DNA of 6,660 nucleotides from Verrucomicrobiota bacterium (GTDB lineage: Bacteria; Verrucomicrobiota; Verrucomicrobiia; Limisphaerales; UBA1412): the NCBI GenBank assembly GCA_017557085.1, contig JAFZAR010000272.1, positions 1-6,660 of the forward strand. The letters run 5' to 3'. Of this stretch, positions 1-5,707 are shown one piece after another. The position numbers were made by a program, and so were the translations under genes. The notes under the pieces are model-generated. The model had not been told where the DNA came from and did not search any database. It saw nothing but the letters and a program-made list of their open reading frames with translations. Position 1 is the first letter of the stretch, and every line of letters begins with the position of its first letter.

Positions 1-1021
1 CTTCCAGCGCAGCAATCAAGCGCTTGCGGTGGATCGGTTTGACCAGCCAGTCTTTACCACCGTAGGAACACAGGACCGGAATGTTTTGAGCGTGGATATA
101 TGGAACAGGAGAAAGAGAGCTGAGGGTTTTCTCTGCCTGCCCATTGGTGATTTGTTCGGCTGAGATTTCTGTTCCGCTCAGAGCGCTGGCCAGTTGCGCT
201 ACTTTTTTGGGATCATCCTCGAAACTGCCCAGATGGAAGTCTATAGGCCCCACTTGTTCAAATACGAACCGGATGGGCAAAGGCGAGGTTTCATACCGGT
301 TGAAGGCATAGAGCAGAGCCAGATGGCCGCCCGCGCTGTAGCCGGAGAGAGCCAGTTGATCTACCTTGTAGCCCATTTCTGCCGTGGTGGTTTTGATTTG
401 TTTGATGCACGCCTCGATTTCATCCAGCATGGTGGTGAGGTTGACTCCTGGAGTGGGTTTGGTCAAGTGCTTCAGCAGGGTATAGGACATAGTGGCGGTG
501 ATATAACCTTCTTTCGCGTAGCGCTTGCAGGCGTAATCCATATCAGTACGCTTACCGACTATCCAGGCACCGCCATGGATGAAGAGCATCACGGCGTGAG
601 TCTTGTTTGTATCGAGATCGGCAGGGATATAAAGATCGAACGAGTTCCGTTTTTTGGGGCCATAAGTAATAGATTTATGGATAGTGCCGTCAGTTTTTTC
701 CCAAGCTGTGTAACCAGAGCTCTGGATACGGTTTCCGATATTGCATCCGCATGTCAGCAAAACTGTTATGGAGAGTATGAAAAGGAAAACGACACTGCCG
801 GCGGTGCCCAGGAGTATTCTCTTGATAAGTTTTTTAAGACAAAGGAAATGTAAAACGAATCCAAAAAGCACGAAAAGAAGAACGGAGCCGACGACGGATT
901 CCAGGAGTATTTTCTTGATGGGGTTCATAGGACAGAGAAAGTGGATAACAGCTATAAAAAGTACGAGGAGAAAAACTGCAATAGCGGCAGTTTTCAAAGA
1001 GGTTTTCCTGACAGAGTTCAT
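1..1021 (-). CDS. Alpha/beta-hydrolase (esterase/lipase, BD-FAE-like) with N-terminal repeated membrane segments; C-terminus cut by window edge
   Basis: This is a serine hydrolase of the alpha/beta-hydrolase fold, probably a carboxylesterase or carbohydrate esterase. The 340 visible residues, read from ATG at 1021, contain the oxyanion-hole motif HGGAW (149-153), the nucleophile elbow GYSAGGHLAL (Ser229) and a GGKDWLV segment (321-327) whose Asp324 fits the catalytic acid. The catalytic His should lie just beyond position 1. Residues 1-93 are unusual: three hydrophobic segments (about 12-30, 43-61, 74-90), each preceded by Lys/Arg, built from a 31-residue tandem repeat. The last ends at LLTCGC, which weakly resembles a lipoprotein box, so the catalytic domain is probably membrane-attached and likely outside the cytoplasm. 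It lies 57 bp downstream of the Tat-exported oxidoreductase, past a terminator. No Shine-Dalgarno precedes the ATG; Met32 (codon at 928) is an alternative start. Family call firm; substrate unknown. Confidence 0.9.
   Translation of the reverse strand, partial: MNSVRKTSLKTAAIAVFLLVLFIAVIHFLCPMNPIKKILLESVVGSVLLFVLFGFVLHFLCLKKLIKRILLGTAGSVVFLFILSITVLLTCGCNIGNRIQSSGYTAWEKTDGTIHKSITYGPKKRNSFDLYIPADLDTNKTHAVMLFIHGGAWIVGKRTDMDYACKRYAKEGYITATMSYTLLKHLTKPTPGVNLTTMLDEIEACIKQIKTTTAEMGYKVDQLALSGYSAGGHLALLYAFNRYETSPLPIRFVFEQVGPIDFHLGSFEDDPKKVAQLASALSGTEISAEQITNGQAEKTLSSLSPVPYIHAQNIPVLCSYGGKDWLVKPIHRKRLIAALE
746..1021 (-). repeat. Three tandem ~93-bp repeats encoding hydrophobic segments of the hydrolase N-terminus
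   Basis: Units are about 929-1021, 836-928 and 746-835. CCAGGAGTATT-TCTTGAT (plus strand) occurs at 808-826 and again at 901-919, exactly 93 bp apart, with one mismatch. GTTCATA occurs at 923-929 and 1016-1022, again 93 bp apart. At protein level, units 1 and 2 (residues 1-31 and 32-62) share about 14 of 31 residues, including their M-N starts and the shared H-F-L-C near the end. Unit 3 shares I-K-K/R-I-L-L and G-S-V with unit 2 and has lost one codon. The preserved 31-codon spacing points to in-frame duplication of a signal/anchor-like segment, followed by divergence. Confidence 0.85.
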
Positions 1022-1032
1022 AAGGCAAATAT

Positions 1033-1064
1033 AAAAAAAGAAGGCAGGGCCGAAACCCTGCCTT
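1033..1064 (-). terminator. Intrinsic terminator after the Tat-exported oxidoreductase
   Basis: A 9-bp perfect stem (arms 1041-1049 and 1056-1064, AAGGCAGGG/CCCTGCCTT) with a 6-nt loop is followed on the minus strand by C and seven T (1039-1033). It begins 14 bp after the oxidoreductase stop codon at 1079-1081. The plus-strand side carries TTTCTTTA, so weak bidirectional function is possible. The hairpin ends only about 20 nt before the hydrolase ATG at 1021. Confidence 0.88.
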
Positions 1065-1078
1065 TCTTTATAAGAACT

Positions 1079-2410
1079 TTACGCGTTCTTGATCCAATCA
1101 CAATACGGAGCGCGTTGTTTGCGATCCAGAAGCTTGTTGGCTTCTTCGTTATTGGTGATAACTTCGCGTTTGGGATCCCAATGGATTTCTTTGTTAGTCC
1201 AGTAAGCGATATTGCACAGGTGGCAAACGGTCACGCTGCGGCAGCCGACTTCCACGTCGCAGATCGGACGGGTGTGGTTGCGGATGCCATTGAACCAATC
1301 CTGATGATGGTCATTGCTTTCATACAGCTTGACATCGCTGTCTGTGAATTTAACGTCTTCCAGTTCTTCCGGAGCGAAACCGATCTTACCGCGGTCCACA
1401 TAGATGCGGCCTTCGGTGCCGATGAATTGGATGCCGAAGCCTTCTTTTTTGCCGTCACGTTCCAAGGTGTTGTCACCGCCGTGCTGCACTTCGACTCCAT
1501 TGGCATAGTAGAACTTAATACCGCTGGTGGCGTTTTCATTGCCCGGAGGAACGAATTTCACCGGACCGCTGTCATCCATGCCCAAAGCCCATTGGACGAT
1601 GTCATAGTGGTGGCAGCCCCAGTCGGTGGTCATACCGCCGGAGTATTCACGATAATCGCGCCACGGATAGAAATGATGCACTCCGCGAGGACTGAGCAGG
1701 TGATTGTAGGCACGATACGGTGCCGGACCCAGCCACATATCCCAATGGAGACCTTCCGGAGCTTCTTCAGAGGGCAGATTGCACCAGCGGGAAGGAGCGC
1801 CGATGTTGACGATGATCTTCTTGATCTCACCGATCTTGCCGTTGCGGACCATGCGTGCGGCCTTGCGGAATTCCGCGCTGGAACGCTGCTGGCTGCCTGT
1901 TTGGAAAATGATGTCATTCTTGCGGACGGCATTTGCCATGGCGCGGGCCTGACGTACTGTCAAACTCAGCGGTTTTTCGCAGTAAATGTGTTTGCCGGCA
2001 TTGGCGGCCATGATGACAGGGATGCTGTGCCAATGGTCAGGAGTAGCGATAAAGACGGCATCCAGATCCTTGCGGGAAAGCATCTCGCGGAAGTCATAGT
2101 AAGCGTCGCATTTCTGGGCGTTTTCGCCGAATCTTTCTTTATAGCGATTGTCCACTACGCCTTTGGCATAGTTCAGACGGTCTGTATCCACATCACAAAC
2201 GGCGATCACTCGAGCGTCATCACGATTGGCAACAGAACCCAAATGGCCTCTGTTTTGCATACCGATACCGATAAAACCGATATTGAGGCGGTTATTGGGT
2301 TTTTCCTCTGCTTTGGCGTTCCAAATGCTGGAGGGGAGAATAAAGGGGACAGCAAAGGCCGTTGAAGCGGTCTTTAAGAAGCTGCGCCTTGAAATCAAGC
2401 ACTTTTTCAT
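1079..2410 (-). CDS. Gfo/Idh/MocA family oxidoreductase, Tat-exported
   Basis: A 443-residue NAD(P)-dependent sugar or polyol dehydrogenase-type protein. The N-terminus is a classic twin-arginine signal: SRRSFLK at 7-13 (Arg8-Arg9), a hydrophobic stretch to about 30, and an A-x-A cleavage site ending at Ala34. The folded enzyme with bound cofactor is therefore probably exported. The Rossmann fold follows: GFIGIGMQNRG (45-55), an acidic residue after strand 2 (CDVD, Asp73) that suggests NAD, ATPDHWH (122-128) and the family signature EKPLS (145-149). The C-terminal domain has WDMWLGPAP (223-231) and DWGCHHYD (263-270), as in the bacterial oxidoreductase C-terminal family frequent in PVC bacteria. 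The ATG at 2410 was chosen because it puts the Tat motif at the very N-terminus; an upstream TTG at 2446 would add 12 residues. No clear Shine-Dalgarno is present. It is transcribed divergently from a second, cytosolic family member. Substrate not determinable from sequence. Confidence 0.95.
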   Translation of the reverse strand: MKKCLISRRSFLKTASTAFAVPFILPSSIWNAKAEEKPNNRLNIGFIGIGMQNRGHLGSVANRDDARVIAVCDVDTDRLNYAKGVVDNRYKERFGENAQKCDAYYDFREMLSRKDLDAVFIATPDHWHSIPVIMAANAGKHIYCEKPLSLTVRQARAMANAVRKNDIIFQTGSQQRSSAEFRKAARMVRNGKIGEIKKIIVNIGAPSRWCNLPSEEAPEGLHWDMWLGPAPYRAYNHLLSPRGVHHFYPWRDYREYSGGMTTDWGCHHYDIVQWALGMDDSGPVKFVPPGNENATSGIKFYYANGVEVQHGGDNTLERDGKKEGFGIQFIGTEGRIYVDRGKIGFAPEELEDVKFTDSDVKLYESNDHHQDWFNGIRNHTRPICDVEVGCRSVTVCHLCNIAYWTNKEIHWDPKREVITNNEEANKLLDRKQRAPYCDWIKNA

Positions 2411-2416
2411 ACAGGG

Positions 2417-2432
2417 AAATTTTGACAAATTT
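2417..2432. promoter_or_regulatory. Possible operator: AAATTT-TGAC-AAATTT
   Basis: Two copies of the self-palindromic hexamer AAATTT (2417-2422 and 2427-2432) are separated by 4 nt, so the site is both a direct and an inverted repeat. It lies 7 bp upstream of the ATG of the minus-strand oxidoreductase, within the divergent intergenic region, where a regulator of one or both transcripts could bind. AT-rich sequence makes chance occurrence plausible, so this is a weak call. Confidence 0.2.
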
Positions 2433-2433
2433 A

Positions 2434-2461
2434 TTGAAAAGAGCAAGGGAAAAGGTATTTT
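2434..2461 (+). promoter_or_regulatory. Candidate sigma70-type promoter for the plus-strand operon
   Basis: TTGAAA (2434-2439) and TATTTT (2456-2461) are separated by 16 nt in the divergent intergenic region and would give a leader of about 80 nt before the ATG at 2546. The match is moderate and comes from inspection only. On the minus strand of the same region, no convincing -35/-10 pair was found for the exported oxidoreductase. Confidence 0.3.
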
Positions 2462-2545
2462 TTACACAGAAAAACTCAATTTTTTATTGTCTGGAGGGTG
2501 CTTTCTGCGGATACTGAGTGCGGTGTAATTAGAGCGTTAAGCGAT

Positions 2546-3700
2546 ATGGAAAAGGTTCGGATTGGTATTGTGGGGCTTGGAAACATGGGACGTTTCCACG
2601 CTGATTATTTGTTAAAAGGAGAAGTTGCTCGCGCAGAATTGACAGCGGTGAGTGATGCGTTTGAAAAGGGACTGGAGCCTTATAAAGGTAAGGTGGCGAC
2701 GTTCTTAAAATGCGAGGAGATGATTCGGTCAGGCAAGATCGACGCGCTGATCATCGCTACTCCGCATTATTTCCATACGCTTCAGGGAATCGATGCTTTG
2801 GAACAGGGACTGCATGTATTGACAGAAAAGCCGATATCCGTTCACAAGGCTGACTGTGAAAGACTTATCGCGGCTCATAAGAAACCGGGACAGGTCTTTG
2901 CCGCTATGTTCCAGCTGCGGACAGATCCCAAGTTTGAAAAGATCAAAAAACTGATTTCTACCGGTGAGCTGGGAGAAATCGTGCGAGTGAACTGGATCAA
3001 TACAGACTGGTTCCGCACAGAGGCTTACTATGCCAGCGGCGGCTGGCGCGCTACCTGGAAAGGCGAAGGCGGTGGAGTTTTGCTGAACCAGTGTCCGCAT
3101 AATTTAGATTTGTTGCAGTGGTTCTGCGGAATGCCCTCCAAAGTCAGAGGTTTTTGTCAAATTGGCAAGTACCATGATATTGAGGTGGAGGATAATGTGA
3201 CCGCATACCTAGAGTATCCTAATGGAGCTACGGGTGTATTTGTGACCAGTACAGGAGAAGCTCCCGGAACGAATCGCTTGGAGATCGCCGGCACACGTGG
3301 ACGGCTGGTCTTTGAGAACGGCAAGATCACTTTCACCCGAAACGAGCAGGATATGAAGAAATTCTGCGAAGAATCCAAGATCGGTTTCGCCAAGCCAGAA
3401 GTGTGGGAGATCAACATCCCGTATGAAAACACGGGTGCTCAGCATAAGCGGATCACGCAGAACTTTGTGGATGCTATTTTGGGCGGCAAGCCTTTGATCG
3501 CTCCTGCCGAAGAGGGTATTCATTCTGTAGAGCTGGCAAACAGTATCCTTTACAGTTCGCTGACCAATCAGACTATCGAACTGCCGTTGGACAGTGCCGC
3601 GTATGAGGCAAAACTGAAAGATTTGATAGCCCATTCCACACACGTAAAGAAAGTGCGTGAAGTGGACAGCGGCGATTTTTCTAAGTCATTTTCAAAATAG
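2546..3700 (+). CDS. Gfo/Idh/MocA family oxidoreductase, cytosolic; first gene of operon
   Basis: A 384-residue NAD(P)-dependent dehydrogenase-type protein with no signal peptide, so cytosolic. The Rossmann fold opens at once with IGIVGLGNMGRFHADY (6-21), with Asp37 after strand 2, ATPHYFH (71-77) and the signature EKPIS (94-98). The C-terminal substrate domain has GELGEI (140-145) and GGGVLLNQCPHNLDLLQW (175-192), where Asn181, His185 and Asp188 match the usual catalytic/substrate positions of inositol dehydrogenase-like members. The ATG at 2546 starts the protein directly at the Rossmann strand. A GTG at 2498 is also in frame but adds 16 non-conserved residues, and the GGAGGG at 2493-2498 overlaps it. 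No Shine-Dalgarno lies at the usual distance from 2546. The isomerase gene starts 9 bp after the stop, so the two are surely co-transcribed. The protein differs clearly from the divergent, exported family member and probably acts on a different intermediate. Exact substrate unknown. Confidence 0.95.
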   Translation: MEKVRIGIVGLGNMGRFHADYLLKGEVARAELTAVSDAFEKGLEPYKGKVATFLKCEEMIRSGKIDALIIATPHYFHTLQGIDALEQGLHVLTEKPISVHKADCERLIAAHKKPGQVFAAMFQLRTDPKFEKIKKLISTGELGEIVRVNWINTDWFRTEAYYASGGWRATWKGEGGGVLLNQCPHNLDLLQWFCGMPSKVRGFCQIGKYHDIEVEDNVTAYLEYPNGATGVFVTSTGEAPGTNRLEIAGTRGRLVFENGKITFTRNEQDMKKFCEESKIGFAKPEVWEINIPYENTGAQHKRITQNFVDAILGGKPLIAPAEEGIHSVELANSILYSSLTNQTIELPLDSAAYEAKLKDLIAHSTHVKKVREVDSGDFSKSFSK

Positions 3701-3709
3701 GATTTACTT

Positions 3710-4585
3710 ATGATTTTAATGGGTATTAGTGACGAGGCCGGCGCGCTGATGGAGACTCAGATCCGCGCGACTCGCGAGTTGGGCTGGGAGAATATTGAAG
3801 CCCGCGCGGTAGAAGTGCCGGGTTTCCCAAAAGGAAACATCCATGACATTCCTGAAGAAGCTTTTAAGCAGGTCGAAAAACAAATCAAAGATTCCGGGGT
3901 GCATGTTTATTGCTTCGGTTCGACCATTGGCAACTGGGCCAAGAAGATCACTCAGCCGTTTGAACCGACGCTGGAAGAGGTGAGTCGTGCTATTGACCGT
4001 ATGACACGCTTGGGGACAAAGTACATCCGTGTGATGAGCTTTGTCATTGAACCGGGCAATGAGCAGTACGAGGAAGAACGGTTTCGCCGGATGCGCGAGA
4101 TCACCCGGCGGTTCCTGGATGCCGGGATCACGCCTGTGCATGAGAACTGCATGAACTATGGCGGAATGAGTTATAAGCACGCGCTGCGCCTGCTGGAGAA
4201 TGTACCCGGTTTGAAATGGGTTTTTGATACAGGCAATCCAATCTTCAATAATGACCGCAGCAAGGAAGAGCCTTATCCCAAACAGAATGCATGGGCTTTC
4301 TACTGGCAGATGAAACCTTATATCGAGCATGTCCATATCAAAGACGCTTACTGGGATATTTTGAAAGGAGATGCCGTTTATACCTTCCCCGGTGAAGGGA
4401 AGGGGTATGTTAAAGAAATTTTATCTGATTTAAAAGCAAGTGGTTATAATAAAGGCATCAGTATCGAGCCTCATATAGCCGTGGTATTCCACGACGAGAA
4501 CGTTAAAGCTTCCGAAGAAAAACAGTACCGTTCCTATGTGGAATACGGACAGAAACTGAATCAAATCATCAAAGAACTGAAATGA
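3710..4585 (+). CDS. Sugar phosphate isomerase/epimerase-type TIM-barrel protein (xylose isomerase-like)
   Basis: A 291-residue single-domain TIM barrel of the xylose isomerase-like/AP endonuclease family 2 superfamily, which contains sugar epimerases and isomerases, inosose dehydratases and 3-keto-glycoside lyases. The metal-binding residues expected for the family are visible: Glu145 (PVHEN), Asp173 (VFDTGNP), His209 (HVHIKDA, 207-213) and Glu253 (SIEPH). The early residues ISDEAG (6-11) and the GW(E)NIEAR segment (25-32) fit strands and helices 1-2 of the barrel. The protein has no signal sequence, so it acts in the cytosol. AGGA at 3699-3702 lies 7 nt before the ATG, the clearest Shine-Dalgarno in the window. 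It sits between the oxidoreductase (9-bp gap) and the kinase (4-bp overlap). Partnership with a Gfo/Idh/MocA enzyme suggests that it isomerises, dehydrates or cleaves the oxidised sugar. The specific reaction cannot be read from the sequence. Confidence 0.92.
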   Translation: MILMGISDEAGALMETQIRATRELGWENIEARAVEVPGFPKGNIHDIPEEAFKQVEKQIKDSGVHVYCFGSTIGNWAKKITQPFEPTLEEVSRAIDRMTRLGTKYIRVMSFVIEPGNEQYEEERFRRMREITRRFLDAGITPVHENCMNYGGMSYKHALRLLENVPGLKWVFDTGNPIFNNDRSKEEPYPKQNAWAFYWQMKPYIEHVHIKDAYWDILKGDAVYTFPGEGKGYVKEILSDLKASGYNKGISIEPHIAVVFHDENVKASEEKQYRSYVEYGQKLNQIIKELK

Positions 4586-5610
4586 TCATCAAATCTATAG
4601 CGTATCCGCGTGCCGGTCTGGTGGGGAATCCCTCCGATGGGTATCACGGGAAAACGATTTCCTTTTCGTTCTGCAACTACCAAGCCTGTGTTACGCTTTA
4701 TCAAACACCGGAATTGGAGATTCTGCCGAATACACGCGATGAGTCGAAGTTTGACAGCATCAAAGACTTGGCCAACGATGTGCAGCTGAACGGCTACTAT
4801 GGCGGCATCCGTCTGCTGAAAGCGACGATCAAGCGTTTTCATGATTACTGCGTCATGAATCATATCGAGCTGGATGACCGCAATTTCACTTTGCGTTACA
4901 GTACGAACATCCCCAGCCGGGTAGGTATGGCTGGTTCCAGCGCGATCATCACCGCCTGTCTGAGGGCATTGATGGCATTCTACGGAACGATCATTCCTAA
5001 ACCGGTCCAGGCCAATTTGATTCTATCGGTGGAGAATAAGGAGCTGGGGATCCCAGCCGGTCTTCAGGATCGTGTGGCTCAGGTCTATCAAGGGGTTGTC
5101 TATATGGATTTCGACAAAGAGTATATGGATGAACATGGTTTTGGACGGTATGAGTATCTGTCACAAAATCAGCTGCCTCCCATCTATGTTGCTTATCGGG
5201 ATGATATGAGCGAGGGGACAGAGGTCTTCCATAATGACATTCGTGGTCGTTTCAATCGGGGAGAACCGGAAGTCGTAGAGGCTATGCGCTACTGGGCGGA
5301 TTTGACGGATCGGGTAAAGGATGCTTTGCTCAAACGTCAGGGACATGAGGTCATCGGACCTCTGCTGGATGCTAATTTTGACAAGCGCAAGGAATTGTAT
5401 CGGATTAGCAAAGGCAATCTGGAAATGGTGGCGGCGGCTCGCTCGGTAGGAGCCAGCGCAAAGTTCTGCGGTTCAGGCGGAGCGATCGTTGGCACGTATA
5501 AGGATGAAGCGATGTATGCCAAACTTGAAAAGACATTGACCGGATTAGGGATAAGTCTGATCAAACCGATTTTTGTGCCGCCGTCGTTGGACGCGCCTTT
5601 ATCACTTTAG
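4582..5610 (+). CDS. GHMP-family sugar kinase, glucuronokinase-like
   Basis: A 342-residue ATP-dependent small-molecule kinase with all three GHMP motifs: the N-terminal segment RAGLVGNPSDGYHGKTIS (10-27), the phosphate-binding loop PSRVGMAGSSA (111-121) and the C-terminal GASAKFCGSGGAIVG (290-304). GLQDRVAQVYQG (160-171) carries Asp163, a candidate catalytic base. The wording of motif 1 and of the AGLQDRVAQVY...VYMDF segment closely resembles, from memory, plant glucuronokinase (D-glucuronate + ATP to glucuronate 1-phosphate). Related sugar-1-kinases, such as those for L-arabinose, galacturonate, L-fucose or the heptose-phosphate kinase HddA, are alternatives. The start codon overlaps the isomerase stop as ATGA with no good Shine-Dalgarno, implying translational coupling. 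It is cytosolic and last in the operon. It would make a sugar 1-phosphate for catabolism or for nucleotide-sugar synthesis. The family is certain; the substrate is an inference. Confidence 0.93.
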   Translation: MIIKSIAYPRAGLVGNPSDGYHGKTISFSFCNYQACVTLYQTPELEILPNTRDESKFDSIKDLANDVQLNGYYGGIRLLKATIKRFHDYCVMNHIELDDRNFTLRYSTNIPSRVGMAGSSAIITACLRALMAFYGTIIPKPVQANLILSVENKELGIPAGLQDRVAQVYQGVVYMDFDKEYMDEHGFGRYEYLSQNQLPPIYVAYRDDMSEGTEVFHNDIRGRFNRGEPEVVEAMRYWADLTDRVKDALLKRQGHEVIGPLLDANFDKRKELYRISKGNLEMVAAARSVGASAKFCGSGGAIVGTYKDEAMYAKLEKTLTGLGISLIKPIFVPPSLDAPLSL

Positions 5611-5631
5611 CGGCGAGTTCCTAACTAGGAC

Positions 5632-5660
5632 TTGATATTTAGGCTTTTCTTGGCTAGGGT
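5632..5660 (+). promoter_or_regulatory. Weak candidate promoter for the membrane-protein gene
   Basis: TTGATA (5632-5637), 17 nt of spacer and TAGGGT (5655-5660) lie 47 bp before the ATG at 5708. The -35 is good and the -10 poor. The gene could equally be read through from the kinase operon, since no terminator with a T tract separates them. Confidence 0.22.
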
Positions 5661-5670
5661 GGAAGAGCCT
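5641..5670. other. Weak hairpin in the gap after the kinase
   Basis: AGGCTTTTC (5641-5649) can pair with GAAGAGCCT (5662-5670) over 9 bp, including one G-T pair, with a 12-nt loop. No T tract follows on either strand, so it is not a standard intrinsic terminator. It may be an RNA structure at the operon end or chance. It overlaps the candidate promoter at 5632-5660. Confidence 0.25.
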
Positions 5671-5707
5671 TCAGGTATGGAAAAAGGTCCGTCCTGATAT
5701 ACATAAA

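Noticed and set aside
194..853. 219-codon plus-strand open frame
   Set aside because: It is antisense to the hydrolase catalytic domain, whose HGGAW and GYSAGG motifs are on the minus strand.
741..1034. Plus-strand open frame of 97 codons showing repeated Arg/Lys-rich 31-residue units
   Set aside because: The repeats are the antisense image of the 93-bp tandem units of the hydrolase gene; the minus-strand reading gives hydrophobic segments joined in frame to a real catalytic domain.
941..2365. 474-codon plus-strand open frame antisense to the exported oxidoreductase
   Set aside because: It lies almost wholly opposite a gene with clear Tat, Rossmann and EKP motifs. Its translation has no recognisable domain and is a by-product of the codon pattern on the other strand.
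2411..2446. TTG at 2446 as start of the exported oxidoreductase
   Set aside because: It would put 12 extra residues ahead of the Tat signal; the ATG at 2410 places the twin arginines at residues 8-9, as usual.
5621..5630. CTAACTAGGA part of a short inverted repeat (TCCTA-AC-TAGGA, 5619-5630)
   Set aside because: The arms are five bases with a two-base centre, and no T tract or second copy is present; easily chance.
5677..5697. Six-codon mini-ORF (ATG to TGA) just before the membrane-protein start
   Set aside because: It has no ribosome-binding site and is too short to tell from chance; recorded only because its stop lies 10 nt before the next ATG.
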